Below are positions 16,266 through 25,830 of a stretch of DNA of 64,000 nucleotides, piece after piece. The stretch's first letter is position 1, and each line of letters begins with the position of its first letter. The notes below the pieces were generated by a model. The model did not search any database, was not told the origin of the DNA, and saw only the letters and a program-made list of their open reading frames with translations. A program made the translations under genes and the position numbers. The stretch lies in NCBI RefSeq assembly GCF_017497975.1, contig NZ_JAGDEL010000001.1, forward strand, positions 248,001-312,000, read 5' to 3'. This DNA is from Metabacillus bambusae (GTDB lineage: Bacteria; Bacillota; Bacilli; Bacillales; Bacillaceae).

Positions 16266-17270
16266 TTAAGCAACACCTTTATGAGTATTTAGGTTGTTAG
16301 TATATTGACTTTGGTTAAAGTATATCTTTCCATTAAACAATAAATTTGTAAGCTTGTACCTTTTTATAATAGTATTAAAAATAAGAGGCACTAATATAGA
16401 AATAAATACATTTATTATTAAAGGAGCTTTAATATAAAAAGGTAACAATATTAATATAAATGAATGCATATACATAATGCTCAAAGAAGCGCTTCCTAAG
16501 TAACTAAATATTCCTTGGATTAATTTTAAATTGGATAAATATTTTGAAACTGAAATAGTCAATATAATAAAACTTAACGGGATAATAATATCTAAACCAA
16601 AAGTTGAGAATATTTGACCTTTCATGTTCATTTTGTATGACCAATTTCCAAAAATATCTAAAAACAGAAAAATTGTAGTAGGTACTACACTTATTAATAA
16701 AAGATAAAATTGATTATCCTTATATAGGAATTTCTTTGATTTATATCCAAAATAATAAAAAGTTAATGCATAAGGAACAACCCCAAAACTCCATGGAGTT
16801 TCAATAGCCATAAAATTCACTGAAAAATAATAAGAAATTACGTACAAACCGAGTATTGTAAATAAAAGTGTTAGTTCTTTTTTTATATAACTCAGCATTA
16901 CGTAAAATATAACTCCTGTAAACAATAAACAGGTAATATACCAGAACACTGTATAGAAACCACCTAATTGTTGCCCTCCAAAGATAAATCTTTCCATGTC
17001 GATTTGGATTCGTTTATCTGTTGGCGCACCATAATGCCAGAATCTAATACTAGTGAGCAAAATTAAATAAACAATATATGGGATTAATAATGAAACTACC
17101 TTCTTACTAACAAAGTTTTCTTCTTGTTTATGAAAGTACCCACTAATAAAAAAGAATAGTGGCATGTGAAACCAATAGATATAAGGGGCAATTTGAGGAA
17201 CAGAATGTCCCAATACTACTAGAACTATTCCAATTCCTTTGGCAATATCTAACCAATTAACTCTATTCAC
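16266..17270 (-). CDS. Acyltransferase 3 family membrane protein
   Basis: A 334-residue integral membrane protein with about ten hydrophobic helices. It opens with WLDIAKGIGIVLVVLGH and WFHMPLFFFISGYF, the signature of acyltransferase-3 proteins that O-acetylate cell-surface sugars; the His in LGH is the conserved catalytic-region residue. It resembles the fucose-4-O-acetylase-like branch. Start GTG at 17270 follows AAAGGAG. It is alone between decayed genes in the accessory stretch between lexA and glnA and is AT-richer than the core genes, so acquisition by transfer is likely. The acceptor glycan is unknown. Confidence 0.88.
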   Translation of the reverse strand: MNRVNWLDIAKGIGIVLVVLGHSVPQIAPYIYWFHMPLFFFISGYFHKQEENFVSKKVVSLLIPYIVYLILLTSIRFWHYGAPTDKRIQIDMERFIFGGQQLGGFYTVFWYITCLLFTGVIFYVMLSYIKKELTLLFTILGLYVISYYFSVNFMAIETPWSFGVVPYALTFYYFGYKSKKFLYKDNQFYLLLISVVPTTIFLFLDIFGNWSYKMNMKGQIFSTFGLDIIIPLSFIILTISVSKYLSNLKLIQGIFSYLGSASLSIMYMHSFILILLPFYIKAPLIINVFISILVPLIFNTIIKRYKLTNLLFNGKIYFNQSQYTNNLNTHKGVA

Positions 17271-17408
17271 AAGATCTCTCCTTTGTCGAACCTTGTAATA
17301 TTTTATATGAATTCATCGTTTTAAGCAATGTAAATAACTAACATTTCCCTAAAATCAAATGTCTATATTTATATAAATTCGAGTAACTAATAGTGTGGGA
17401 GACTAAAT

Positions 17409-17530
17409 ATGAGTAATTTTTTGAAATATTTTAATATACTATTCCTGGTCTTATAACACTTTTAGGAGTTTTTTTAACTCAACGCCATAATCACAACAAG
17501 AAAAAAATTTAAAATCTCAAAAAGAAATTT
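17409..17530 (+). pseudogene. Remnant of a small membrane-anchored protein
   Basis: ATG at 17409 reads MSNFLKYFNILF and then stops; a second frame starting at 17444 continues with PGLITLLGVFLTQRHNHNKK, an apparent membrane helix with a basic tail. One frameshift joins them. It is upstream of the 17655 remnant and may be the same former gene. Confidence 0.4.
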
Positions 17531-17654
17531 TAGAATTAAATATTTAATTTAAAACTAAGACTGATATTATTTTTGAATATACAGGAAACTAATATAGGTA
17601 ATTAGAGAGTTAAAATATTTCTAGAGTGAAGAAGGAAAATTTATAAGAAGAAGG

Positions 17655-17996
17655 TTGCTTAATTACAAACCAGTTGATCCTCATTGTACACCTATGGATA
17701 GAAATTATCATTTTAATGATGTTACAGAGGGATCTATAAGGGAATATATTGAATTCTTCATTCCTTTAACAATATCATTAAAAGATAAATTAATGAAATT
17801 TAAAAACTCATCCGAATTAATTGCATCTTATTTAAATGTAGAAAAAAGAATATTTATTAATAATTTGCCTAAAAAAGTAGCATTTGTATCTAATCAGATT
17901 ATTGGGAGTATTTCTAAATTAAAGCTAGATGTTAACGTTCACAGTTTGATAAGCTTTGAAATGCAGACCTCCTACCACATTTCAAAGATTCTGTAA
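17655..17996 (+). pseudogene. Hypothetical protein, probably the C-terminal part of a decayed gene
   Basis: An open frame of 113 codons from TTG at 17655, with no convincing ribosome-binding site. Readable as YKPVDPHCTPMDRNY, SIREYIEFFIPLTISLKDKL and ASYLNVEKRIFINNL. No signal peptide or known motif. Upstream, 17409-17530 encodes a frameshifted membrane-anchor segment, so this is most likely the cytoplasmic part of the same broken gene. It is followed by a good terminator on the same strand. Family unknown. Confidence 0.45.
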
Positions 17997-18030
17997 TTAA
18001 ACCCAAGTTTTTCCTAAAAAAACAAAAAAT

Positions 18031-18082
18031 GCCGTTATCAATTTACATGTTTAAATAACACATGAACTAATAACGGCTTTTA
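18031..18082 (+). terminator. Hairpin terminator
   Basis: GCCGTTAT (18031-18038) and ATAACGGC (18070-18077) pair, with an inner CATG/CATG helix, followed by TTTTAATTTT. Confidence 0.75.
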
Positions 18083-18084
18083 AT

Positions 18085-18340
18085 TTTAACCATCTCTACT
18101 TGTATCCAACCAAAGTACTTTGTGTTAACTGATGGAGCATCACCCTTTACAATTTCATTCCCTAACCAAGAACAATACTTGTTTTCCCCATATAGTTCCA
18201 CATCCCATCTATATTCACACTTTTAATCCCAACAATTACTGATAACTATTCCAGTTCCTAGTATTTACTCTTACCTGCTGAAAAAACAGGATGTTCACCA
18301 AAGATGAAATCAGCATATTTTGTACAAATTAATCTATATT
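18085..18340 (-). pseudogene. Decayed gene of unknown family
   Basis: On the reverse strand, RLICTKYADFIFGEHPVFSAGK and, in another frame, YRWDVELYGENKYCSWLGNE continuing to VNTKYFGWIQVEMV, are separated by stops. The fragments have clear protein character but no family I can name. It belongs to the graveyard downstream of glnA. Confidence 0.4.
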
Positions 18341-18479
18341 CAGGGGGAGAAAAGTTTTTGGGGTGGATGTCCAGTAGAGGGTCCAGTCAATGATTTTAAA
18401 TGTACAAGTAAATATACAGTCAGTCTCTTGTATACCAACACTTATGACTTAGTACTAACACGCATAAACCTTCTATTTA

Positions 18480-18815
18480 CTACCTATAATCCTATATACA
18501 CCTTAATGCGCAGTGTCCTTTTCAAGTTACTGTTTAGCCATCTCTCTTTAATTGCCTCTGTATCTAAACTGTTATCCTTATGGATTTAGTTACATGTATA
18601 ATTCAGCATGTTTTCCACTACCGTCAATAGCTTTCTTAGCAATAGATTAAATACTTCTACTGAATCATTAGTTGTAAAATTCCTTTACTCTTTATTGAAC
18701 TCATCATTTTGTCCCCCTAGTAGCAATGTATTCCTATGAACACCTACTACCTCACACATATCCTTTAATGTTGTTAGTTTAATCTTTTCACATATCTCTT
18801 CATCCCTTAGGAGTC
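18480..18815 (-). pseudogene. Decayed gene with a possible helix-turn-helix segment
   Basis: The reverse strand reads LLRDEEICEKIKLTTLKDMC then EVVGVHRNTLL, later NDSVEVFNLLLRKLLTVVEN and DTEAIKERWLNSNLKRTL, with stops and frame changes between. The TTLKDMCEVVGVHRNTL stretch looks like an HTH. Family unknown; probably part of the same lost mobile element as the FtsK remnant. Confidence 0.4.
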
Positions 18816-18876
18816 AAATGTAACTAAAATGTTTGATGGTCAAATAACGAAAAAGGTAACAAATTAAAAAATATTA

Positions 18877-18916
18877 AAAGGGATTTGACATAACTAAAAG
18901 TTACGCAAATCCCTTT
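18877..18916 (-). terminator. Hairpin downstream of glnA
   Basis: AAAGGGATTTG (18877-18887) and CAAATCCCTTT (18906-18916) form an 11-bp stem; the reverse strand continues TTAATATTTTTT. A second perfect palindrome, TGAACACAAATTGTGTTCA (18953-18971), lies between it and the glnA stop. Confidence 0.75.
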
Positions 18917-18983
18917 ATATCTAATATTCGTTAACGCTTAAAGTATCCCGTTTGAACACAAATTGTGTTCAGGGGTCTTATTA

Positions 18984-20318
18984 TTAATACATTGACATGT
19001 ATTGTTCTCTTTCCCATGGGTGTACTTGCGTGCGGAACATATCCCACTCGATTTCTTTCGCTTCGATGAAGTGCTCAAATAAGTGCTCACCTAAAGCGTG
19101 TTTCATTGTGCTGTCAGCTTTTAGTAAATCTAATGCTTGAGCAAGAGTTGCTGGTAGATCAACGATCCCATTTTCAACACGCTCTTCTTTAGACATTACA
19201 TAGATGTTACGATCGATTGGTTTTGGAGCTTCAAGACTATTTTTAATACCGTCAAGTCCAGCAGCTAAAAGAACACTCATAGCCAAGTATGGGTTTGCAG
19301 CTGGGTCAACACTTCGTACTTCAACACGTGTGCTTAAGCCACGAGATGCTGGAATACGAATTAATGGACTTCTGTTTTGTGCAGACCACGCAACATAACA
19401 TGGTGCCTCATAACCTGGTACTAAACGTTTGTATGAGTTTACAGTTGGATTTGTTACTGCAGTAAACGCTGATGCATGTTTAATAATACCTGCAATAAAT
19501 TGTCTAGCTGTATCACTTAATTGAAGGTCAGCACTAGTGTCTAAGAATGCATTCTCTCCATTACGGAATAATGATAAGTTACAGTGCATACCAGATCCGT
19601 TTACACCGAATAACGGTTTTGGCATGAATGTAGCGTGTAAACCATGTTTACGAGCAATTGTTTTAACAACTAATTTAAATGTTTGAATATCATCACACGC
19701 TTTGATTGCTCCTGCATATTTAAAATCAATTTCATGCTGTCCAGGTGCAACCTCATGATGAGATGCTTCAATTTCAAAGCCCATTTCTTCAAGTTCTAAA
19801 ACGATATCACGACGGCAGTTTTCACCTAAGTCTGTTGGTGCTAAGTCAAAATATCCACCATTATCATTTAGTTCTAAAGTTGGTTCGCCCTTTTCATCTA
19901 ATTTGAACAAGAAGAATTCTGGCTCAGGTCCTAAATTGAAGTCTGTGAATCCAAGCTCTTCCATTTCTGTTAATAGACGACGTAAATTGTTACGTGGGTC
20001 ACCAGCGAATGGAGTTCCATCCGGATTGTAAATGTCGCAAATAAAGCGAGCAACTTGACCTTTTTCAGCTGTCCAAGGGAAGATGACGAAAGTATCTAGA
20101 TCTGGATATAAATACATATCAGATTCTTCAATACGTACAAACCCTTCAATTGAAGATCCATCAAACATCATTTTGTTGTCTAAAGCTTTGTCAAGCTGAC
20201 TAACTGGGATTTCAACGTTTTTAATCGTTCCAAGAATATCCGTAAATTGTAAACGGATGTATTTTACATTATTTTCTTTTACTAAACTTACAATATCTTC
20301 TCTTGAATATTTAGACAT
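18984..20318 (-). CDS. glnA: Glutamine synthetase, type I alpha
   Basis: A 444-residue GSI-alpha enzyme of standard length; it makes glutamine from glutamate, ammonia and ATP as a dodecamer. Visible motifs are [20 protein letters not shown], the metal-site [22 protein letters not shown] and NRSPLIRIP. It lacks the adenylylation-type insertions of beta enzymes, as in other Bacillus GS, which is regulated by feedback and by binding GlnR and TnrA. Start ATG at 20318 follows AGGAGAGGAG. It forms the glnR-glnA operon, 57 bp after glnR, and should be repressed by GlnR through the two boxes upstream of glnR. Confidence 0.97.
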   Translation of the reverse strand: MSKYSREDIVSLVKENNVKYIRLQFTDILGTIKNVEIPVSQLDKALDNKMMFDGSSIEGFVRIEESDMYLYPDLDTFVIFPWTAEKGQVARFICDIYNPDGTPFAGDPRNNLRRLLTEMEELGFTDFNLGPEPEFFLFKLDEKGEPTLELNDNGGYFDLAPTDLGENCRRDIVLELEEMGFEIEASHHEVAPGQHEIDFKYAGAIKACDDIQTFKLVVKTIARKHGLHATFMPKPLFGVNGSGMHCNLSLFRNGENAFLDTSADLQLSDTARQFIAGIIKHASAFTAVTNPTVNSYKRLVPGYEAPCYVAWSAQNRSPLIRIPASRGLSTRVEVRSVDPAANPYLAMSVLLAAGLDGIKNSLEAPKPIDRNIYVMSKEERVENGIVDLPATLAQALDLLKADSTMKHALGEHLFEHFIEAKEIEWDMFRTQVHPWEREQYMSMY

Positions 20319-20375
20319 CGAAAATCTCCTCTCCTACAGGCAAAAAATTTTATAATTAATTGGAATTACTCATAA

Positions 20376-20780
20376 TTAATGAAAAAACCTTGACATGTCA
20401 CCATGTCTTAACGTTGGTCGATTAAAGCGACCCGCTTGCATTAGTTCGGATTTCAGTAGTTTGCGCAATTCTGCATCACTTATGTCTGGCTTCTCAACAG
20501 TTTTAGGTTGTTCTAGTTGAGCTTCTTTATGCGCACTATCATTGCGGGAGAAAATTTGTTTAATCCCTGCTAAATTTACACCTTGCTCAATTAAGTTACG
20601 AATCTCCAATAACTTATCAACATCATTAAAAGAGAAAAGTCTTCGATTGCTCTCGGTTCTAGCGGGAAATATCAATTCATTCTCTTCATAATATCGGATT
20701 TGTCTTGCAGAAAGATCTGTTAACTGCATAACAATACCAATCGGAAATAGGGGCATTGAGCGTCGAATATTATCACTCAT
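20376..20780 (-). CDS. glnR: MerR family nitrogen repressor GlnR
   Basis: A 134-residue MerR-type regulator. The winged HTH runs from [24 protein letters not shown], and the [22 protein letters not shown] helix follows; the C-terminal tail ending [14 protein letters not shown] is the segment that senses feedback-inhibited glutamine synthetase in Bacillus. It represses its own operon when nitrogen is plentiful. Start ATG at 20780 follows AAAGGAG. It precedes glnA. Confidence 0.96.
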   Translation of the reverse strand: MSDNIRRSMPLFPIGIVMQLTDLSARQIRYYEENELIFPARTESNRRLFSFNDVDKLLEIRNLIEQGVNLAGIKQIFSRNDSAHKEAQLEQPKTVEKPDISDAELRKLLKSELMQAGRFNRPTLRHGDMSRFFH

Positions 20781-20810
20781 GTTATTCGCTCCTTTTGTTT
20801 AACTATTTTT

Positions 20811-20839
20811 ATTATATGTCATGTTATATTATGTGTCAA
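20811..20839 (-). promoter_or_regulatory. Sigma-A promoter of glnRA
   Basis: On the reverse strand TTGACA (20839-20834), 17-bp spacer, TATAAT (20816-20811): a consensus promoter 31 bp upstream of glnR. Confidence 0.88.
20822..20838. promoter_or_regulatory. GlnR/TnrA box, promoter-proximal
   Basis: TGTTATATTATGTGTCA matches TGTNAN7TNACA except for one base in the right arm. It overlaps the -35 element and spacer. Confidence 0.7.
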
Positions 20840-20844
20840 TAATA

Positions 20845-20861
20845 TGTAAGATGTTGTAACA
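20845..20861. promoter_or_regulatory. GlnR/TnrA box, upstream
   Basis: TGTAAGATGTTGTAACA fits TGTNAN7TNACA at every defined position; centred 23 bp from the proximal box. Confidence 0.82.
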
Positions 20862-20884
20862 TCATTTTCAAATAAAATTACTAG

Positions 20885-22159
20885 TTAGCTATTTATCGAG
20901 AGTAGATCTTGATCGAGTAAAGAATCAATAGCTGAACAAATCGCTATTTTCACATGGGCATATGTAAGTCCACCTTGTACATATGCGACATACGGAGCTC
21001 TTATTGGTCCATCTGCAGATAGTTCAATACTTGCACCTTGTACGAATGTTCCTGCAGCCATGATTACATCATCCTCGTAACCAGGCATATAGTTAGGATA
21101 GGGTGTCACATGTGAATTAATTGGAGAAGCATATTGAATCGCCTGACAAAAAGCCACCATCAGCTTATCATCATCGAATTGAACAGATTGAATTAGATCT
21201 GTTCTCGTACTATTCCAAGACGGATTCGTCTGCAATCCAAGTTCTTCTAAGAAGGCTGATGTAAAAACAGCACCTTTTAAAGCTTGTCCTACCACATGTG
21301 GGGCTAAAAAGAAACCTTGATACATTTCTTGTAAGCTATAAAGGGAAGCTCCTGCTTCTGCACCAATGCCAGGTGACGTCATCCGATAGGAGCATGCTTC
21401 TATAAGTGGTTTTTTGCCTACAATATATCCACCAGTTTTAGCGATTCCTCCACCTGGATTTTTTATTAGTGATCCGGCCATCAAATCTGCACCTACATGG
21501 CATGGTTCGAGTTCTTCCACAAACTCACCATAACAATTATCGACAAAAATGACAACATCTTCTTTCAAAGATTTTACAAAAGTTATCATTTCTTCAATTT
21601 CAGCAAGTGTAAATGATGGACGGGTTGCATATCCTTTTGAACGTTGAATACCAATCATTTTTGTCTTGTGTGTAATCGCATTCTTAACAGCTTCAAAATC
21701 AATTTTTCCATTTTCGCGAAGATCAACGGTTTGATAATCAATCTGAAACTCTTTTAATGAGCCTACTCCATTTCCTCTAATCCCTACAATTTCTTCAAGT
21801 GTATCATAAGGCTTACCAGTAATATAAATAAGTTCATCGCCTGGTCTTAACACACCAAATAATGCAATTGAGATCGCGTGAGTACCAGAAATGATTTGTG
21901 GTCTTACCAATCCTGCTTCTCCACCGAATACATCTGCATATATTTCTTCCAATGTGTCTCTGCCTATGTCATCATAGCCATAACCAGTCGTAGGAATGAA
22001 ATGAGAATCACTTACACGATGCTTTTGAAAACTTTTAAGGACACGAAATTGGTTTGCTTCACTTTGTCTTTCAATCGCTTCTTGTACTTCCTTTATCTTT
22101 TCTTCTACCTTTATTACCATTGGTGCAAGTACTGCACCATGTTTTAAATAATTAAACAT
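20885..22159 (-). CDS. ynbB: Methionine gamma-lyase family PLP protein (YnbB)
   Basis: A 424-residue fold-type-I PLP enzyme of the YnbB/aluminium-resistance family. Seen: SGTHAISIALFGVLRPGDEL (cofactor phosphate region), VDNCYGEFVEELEP (the Asp under the pyridine ring) and MAGSLIKNPGGGIAKTGGY with the Schiff-base lysine candidate. It is annotated as methionine-gamma-lyase-like; the true substrate is not settled. The ATG at 22159 overlaps the hflX stop by one base (TAATG), so the two are translationally coupled. It is placed between hflX and glnR as in B. subtilis. Confidence 0.92.
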   Translation of the reverse strand: MFNYLKHGAVLAPMVIKVEEKIKEVQEAIERQSEANQFRVLKSFQKHRVSDSHFIPTTGYGYDDIGRDTLEEIYADVFGGEAGLVRPQIISGTHAISIALFGVLRPGDELIYITGKPYDTLEEIVGIRGNGVGSLKEFQIDYQTVDLRENGKIDFEAVKNAITHKTKMIGIQRSKGYATRPSFTLAEIEEMITFVKSLKEDVVIFVDNCYGEFVEELEPCHVGADLMAGSLIKNPGGGIAKTGGYIVGKKPLIEACSYRMTSPGIGAEAGASLYSLQEMYQGFFLAPHVVGQALKGAVFTSAFLEELGLQTNPSWNSTRTDLIQSVQFDDDKLMVAFCQAIQYASPINSHVTPYPNYMPGYEDDVIMAAGTFVQGASIELSADGPIRAPYVAYVQGGLTYAHVKIAICSAIDSLLDQDLLSINS

Positions 22160-23436
22160 TAATTCTTACCCTCCCCATTATACTTCTCTAGCTGTCCGTT
22201 TATTGAGTGAGTTGGGAGTACGAATCCTTCAATTTCATACAATTCATCCTGTTCATTAAATATTAACTTTTTAATCAATGATTCTGTTTTTAATTGAGAT
22301 AGTAATTTACCTTCACTCGCAGGTATTTTCACACTATATTGATTCATTACACCCTTTGCAAAACTCTCTACATGATCCATCAGGTTATCCAAATCATCTT
22401 TTGAAAATGCGGTAATTTGGATATACTCTTCATTCGGTGATGGAACAAATGAGCCAGGTGCTTGATCTTTTTTATTGTAGACCGTTAATATTGGAATTTC
22501 TGTTACCTCCAACTGCTCAAGAAGTTTATAAACAGTTTGTTCATGGTTTGCATAATCCTCATTTGAGCTATCCACAACATGTAAAATCAAATTTGCTTCC
22601 TTCACTTCTTCTAATGTAGAACGAAAGGCAGCTACTAGCGTTGTTGGCAGATCTTGAATAAACCCAACTGTGTCTGTGATAAGAGCTTGATAATTAGATG
22701 GTAATACCACCTTGCGGGTCATTGGATCAAGTGTTGCAAACAATAAATCCTCTTCAAAGCTTCCTGCTGTTGTCAAACGATTAAATATTGTTGATTTACC
22801 TGCATTTGTATAGCCAACAAGAGCAATTTGAAAAGCTTGATTTTTTTTACGGCGCTCTCTATATCTATTTCGGTGACTAACAACTGTTGCAAGCTGTTGT
22901 TTGATTTCATGGATTCGATTTCGAATATGTCGACGATCAGTTTCGAGTTGTGTCTCACCAGGTCCTCTCGTCCCTATTCCCCCACCTTGACGTGAGAGTG
23001 CAATCCCTTGTCCAGTAAGTCTTGGTAACAAGTATTGAAGTTGCGCTAATTCAACCTGTAACTTACCTTCCTTTGATTTAGCTCGCTGAGCAAAAATATC
23101 TAAGATTAGTTGTGTACGGTCAATGATTCTTACATCTAAAGTAGATGATAAATTTCTAAGTTGACTAGGTGACAATTCATCATTAAAGATAACTATATCT
23201 GGCTCAAGCTCTCCAACCAGATTTTCTAGTTCTTCAACTTTTCCTTTTCCTATGTAAGTAGCCGGGTGTGGTCGATCACGTTTTTGTATGATATTAATTA
23301 TTACTTCACCATTTGCGGTCTTAGTTAATGAAGCAAGTTCTTCCATGGAATATTGAAAATGATCATCCAGCATTGTTTGAAGCTGGCAACCAACTAAAAT
23401 GACTTTTTCTTTTAAAACATCAATTGTATTATTCAA
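22159..23436 (-). CDS. hflX: GTPase HflX
   Basis: A 425-residue ribosome-associated GTPase that splits stalled or heat-damaged 70S ribosomes. The N-terminal glycine-rich domain ([20 protein letters not shown]) precedes the G domain: G1 GYTNAGKS, G3 DTVGF, G4 NKKD. TTG at 23436 is chosen because GGGAAGGG is just upstream and the protein then starts [16 protein letters not shown]; the in-frame ATG at 23484 has no ribosome-binding site. It is co-transcribed with ynbB through a one-base overlap. Confidence 0.93.
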   Translation of the reverse strand: MNNTIDVLKEKVILVGCQLQTMLDDHFQYSMEELASLTKTANGEVIINIIQKRDRPHPATYIGKGKVEELENLVGELEPDIVIFNDELSPSQLRNLSSTLDVRIIDRTQLILDIFAQRAKSKEGKLQVELAQLQYLLPRLTGQGIALSRQGGGIGTRGPGETQLETDRRHIRNRIHEIKQQLATVVSHRNRYRERRKKNQAFQIALVGYTNAGKSTIFNRLTTAGSFEEDLLFATLDPMTRKVVLPSNYQALITDTVGFIQDLPTTLVAAFRSTLEEVKEANLILHVVDSSNEDYANHEQTVYKLLEQLEVTEIPILTVYNKKDQAPGSFVPSPNEEYIQITAFSKDDLDNLMDHVESFAKGVMNQYSVKIPASEGKLLSQLKTESLIKKLIFNEQDELYEIEGFVLPTHSINGQLEKYNGEGKN

Positions 23437-23643
23437 TAAAACCCTTCCCTTACGCTGTTTTAGCAATCTAATCATATCAAACATTTGGATATTTCACTAA
23501 TTATTTCTTTAGTATATACCAGAATGTAACTTCTTTATCTTTTGAGTATTTCCATTCATGAAAAAATCATTGACCTTTCCATATTTGAGCTTTAAAATCA
23601 AGTTCAACTACAAGAATGAACGGACATGGAGGTTTCAGGTGAT

Positions 23644-24267
23644 ATGACATGGGAAGTATTAAGTATTATCGGAACGATTGCTTTTGCAATAAGCGGAGCA
23701 ATTGTAGCAATGGAAGAGGAGTATGATATTTTAGGGATATATATATTAGGTATTGTCACAGCATTTGGTGGCGGTGCAATTCGGAATCTTTTAATTGGGG
23801 TTCCGGTCACTGCATTATGGGAGCAAGGGGTACTCTTTCAAATTGCTCTTTTTGCGATGACAACTGTATTTCTTTTCCCGCATAGTTTATTAAAGCATTG
23901 GCATAAATGGGGTAACTTGACTGATGCCATCGGTCTTTCTGCCTTTGCCATCCAGGGAGCACTTTATGCGGTGAACATGGGTCATCCAACAAGTGCCGTT
24001 GTAGTTGCAGCTGTCCTAACCGGAAGTGGCGGAGGGATTGTTAGAGATTTACTAGCTGGTCGTAAACCATTAGTACTTCGAGCTGAGATCTATGCATTTT
24101 GGGCAATCATTGCTGGGCTTCTCATCGGTTTTGAAGTTGTCAAACAACCTATTGAATTATATATATTATTCGTTGGAATCGTTGTACTCCGCGTATTTTC
24201 CTACACGTATAATTGGAAATTACCTAATCGGAGTTTACAAACATTATCAAAAGAACAATCATTATAG
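23644..24267 (+). CDS. TRIC-type (UPF0126) cation channel family protein
   Basis: A 207-residue protein with seven predicted membrane helices arranged as two similar halves, each with a glycine-rich kink: AFGGGAIRN in the first and GSGGGIVRD in the second. This is the UPF0126/TRIC pattern; bacterial members form homotrimeric monovalent-cation channels. ATG at 23644 is chosen over 23626 because GGAGG and AGGTGAT both precede it. It is divergent from hflX. A terminator follows at 24305. Confidence 0.9.
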   Translation: MTWEVLSIIGTIAFAISGAIVAMEEEYDILGIYILGIVTAFGGGAIRNLLIGVPVTALWEQGVLFQIALFAMTTVFLFPHSLLKHWHKWGNLTDAIGLSAFAIQGALYAVNMGHPTSAVVVAAVLTGSGGGIVRDLLAGRKPLVLRAEIYAFWAIIAGLLIGFEVVKQPIELYILFVGIVVLRVFSYTYNWKLPNRSLQTLSKEQSL

Positions 24268-24304
24268 AAATATGCCATAATATTAATAACCTAAGATTTA
24301 GGAG

Positions 24305-24332
24305 AAGAACAACTTATTTGTTGTTCTTTTTG
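24305..24332 (+). terminator. Intrinsic terminator of the TRIC gene
   Basis: AAGAACAAC (24305-24313) and GTTGTTCTT (24320-24328) form a stem followed by TTTTG. Confidence 0.88.
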
Positions 24333-24460
24333 TTTATCGTTTTTTAACAATTTTAATACAACGATAATATTATTATGTAAACTTAATCGATGATAGAATA
24401 CATTTTTTTGATATTACAATTAGATGCAAATGCATAATGAATGCATTACTTTTTCAAATA

Positions 24461-24500
24461 AAAAAAGAAACACGGACGACTGTGTCATGTTTCTTTTTTT
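24461..24500 (-). terminator. Terminator of the 24503 gene
   Basis: AAAAAAGAAACA (24461-24472) pairs with TGTTTCTTTTTT (24488-24499); the A/T-rich arms give a T-tract on either strand, so it may serve both neighbours. Confidence 0.8.
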
Positions 24501-24502
24501 CA

Positions 24503-24841
24503 TTAGCTAATTTTTTGAAGTGAATGTCTTGATTGGTTTACTTTACATTTAATATACGTCTGAGTTGTATCAAACATATCCGCAACGTACAATGTTGCTC
24601 CATAGTAAGTTTTTTCATGGGACATTTCTTTATCCACTATATAATCATATATTGTTGCTTCTATATCATTAAAAAACGGTAGGATTTTTTGATTACTTGC
24701 TAGAATTTGATAAAGCTGTGTTATGAGAAACGGGCTTTTGTCAAATTTTTCCTGTAATTGATCAATAACATATTCGTTAAGTGACAATTCATTTTCAACA
24801 AGATATTTAAGCTCTTCTAAAAATAATTTGTTATCACTCAT
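24503..24841 (-). CDS. Hypothetical protein (112 aa)
   Basis: A soluble, mostly helical, acidic protein: NKLFLEELKYLVENELSLNE, PFLITQLYQILASNQKILPF and YDYIVDKEMSHEKTYYGATL. There is no signal peptide, membrane segment or motif I recognise. ATG at 24841 is chosen over GTG at 24850 because GAGGGA then has proper spacing. It is a single gene with its own terminator and a very good cre-like site 51 bp upstream, so it may be carbon-regulated. Family unknown. Confidence 0.75.
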   Translation of the reverse strand: MSDNKLFLEELKYLVENELSLNEYVIDQLQEKFDKSPFLITQLYQILASNQKILPFFNDIEATIYDYIVDKEMSHEKTYYGATLYVADMFDTTQTYIKCKVNQSRHSLQKIS

Positions 24842-24891
24842 CCTGATCACTCCCTCTTATACATTGTATTTTATCATCGTCACAAGAGAAA

Positions 24892-24905
24892 TGAAAGCGT
24901 TATCA
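24892..24905. promoter_or_regulatory. Strong candidate cre site
   Basis: TGAAAGCGTTATCA fits the CcpA operator consensus at every defined position. It is 51 bp upstream of the 24841 start. The remainder of 24906-25287 is AT-rich and holds nothing else recognisable. Confidence 0.6.
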
Positions 24906-25287
24906 ATGGTGATTTCTATAGCTTTTTTCGAATGAAAAGTATGAGTTTAATGCTATTTATATATGACTCTATATATTTATTCATTTCAATCTATAAACAA
25001 TAAAGAAATATATACTAATCTTTGTTCATTACATTGTTACTTCACAGAATTGTTGGGATAAATACAAGCTATCTCATTATTATCGTTATGTATTTTTATA
25101 TATTTCTGCCAATTACTTTGCACGTAAATATAATGTAATTAGCAATATAGTTTGTTTTTCACGCTCTCCGTTCTAAGCCGTATTCTTTGATTGAGATTTT
25201 TTTACGCCCTTTTGCAATATAGCCTCACGGTTTAATAAGAAAAGAATAAGTTATAATGAACGATCCTTTGAAAGGTGTGAGTGATTC

Positions 25288-25674
25288 GTGAAATGGAAAA
25301 ATTATGGGTTATGGGTGTCAATTGCATCTGTTTTATATATGGTCATTAATGATCTAGGGTATCAGATTGATTTAACACGATGGGACACATATGTTACTGC
25401 AATATTAGGTATATTGGTTGCTTTAGGGGTTATTTCAAACCCTGAAAGTGGTAAGGGATTTTTCAATGCAAAAATACCAGCTGATCATGTTCCTACAAAT
25501 GAAAATGATTCTACTAATGATACCACTAATGGGAATAATGAAGCATCACAAAACGAAGCAATAACCAACTCAGAAAGTCCACAAGATTACTCAGATCATT
25601 TAGTTAATTCGTCAGATAATCAAACATCCGAAGAAATAACACCTTATCGTAGATATCCACCAGATGAAAGGTGA
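25288..25674 (+). CDS. Holin-like small membrane protein with a disordered tail
   Basis: A 128-residue protein. Residues 1-60 resemble phage holins of the phi-LC3/Phage_holin_1 type: two hydrophobic helices, with RWDTYVTAILGILVALGVIS and NPESGKGF, the family's usual ending. Residues 70-128 are a low-complexity Asn/Thr/Ser/Glu tail (NDSTNDTTNGNNEASQNE). There is no endolysin or phage gene nearby, so this is a chromosomal holin-like protein; its role may be in spore or envelope biology, but that is inference. Start GTG at 25288 follows GGTGTGAG. A bidirectional terminator separates it from the convergent 25831 gene. Confidence 0.7.
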   Translation: MKWKNYGLWVSIASVLYMVINDLGYQIDLTRWDTYVTAILGILVALGVISNPESGKGFFNAKIPADHVPTNENDSTNDTTNGNNEASQNEAITNSESPQDYSDHLVNSSDNQTSEEITPYRRYPPDER

Positions 25675-25772
25675 AAATCACAAGTACCTTAATAAACAAG
25701 AGATCATTTATTAAGCTGCAGTGTTGTTGCAAAACTCAAAACTCAGTTAAAAAATATATATTTATTCTAAAA

Positions 25773-25811
25773 AAGGGTATAACTCATTTTTATCATTTGA
25801 GTTATACCCTT
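25773..25811. terminator. Bidirectional terminator
   Basis: AAGGGTATAACTCA (25773-25786) and TGAGTTATACCCTT (25798-25811) form a perfect 14-bp stem between two convergent genes. Confidence 0.9.
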
Positions 25812-25830
25812 CTCACTTCTACATCATCAT

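Noticed and set aside
18320-18589. Forward open frame of 89 codons in the gene graveyard
   Set aside because: The reverse strand of the same bases shows better protein-like remnants, and there is no ribosome-binding site.
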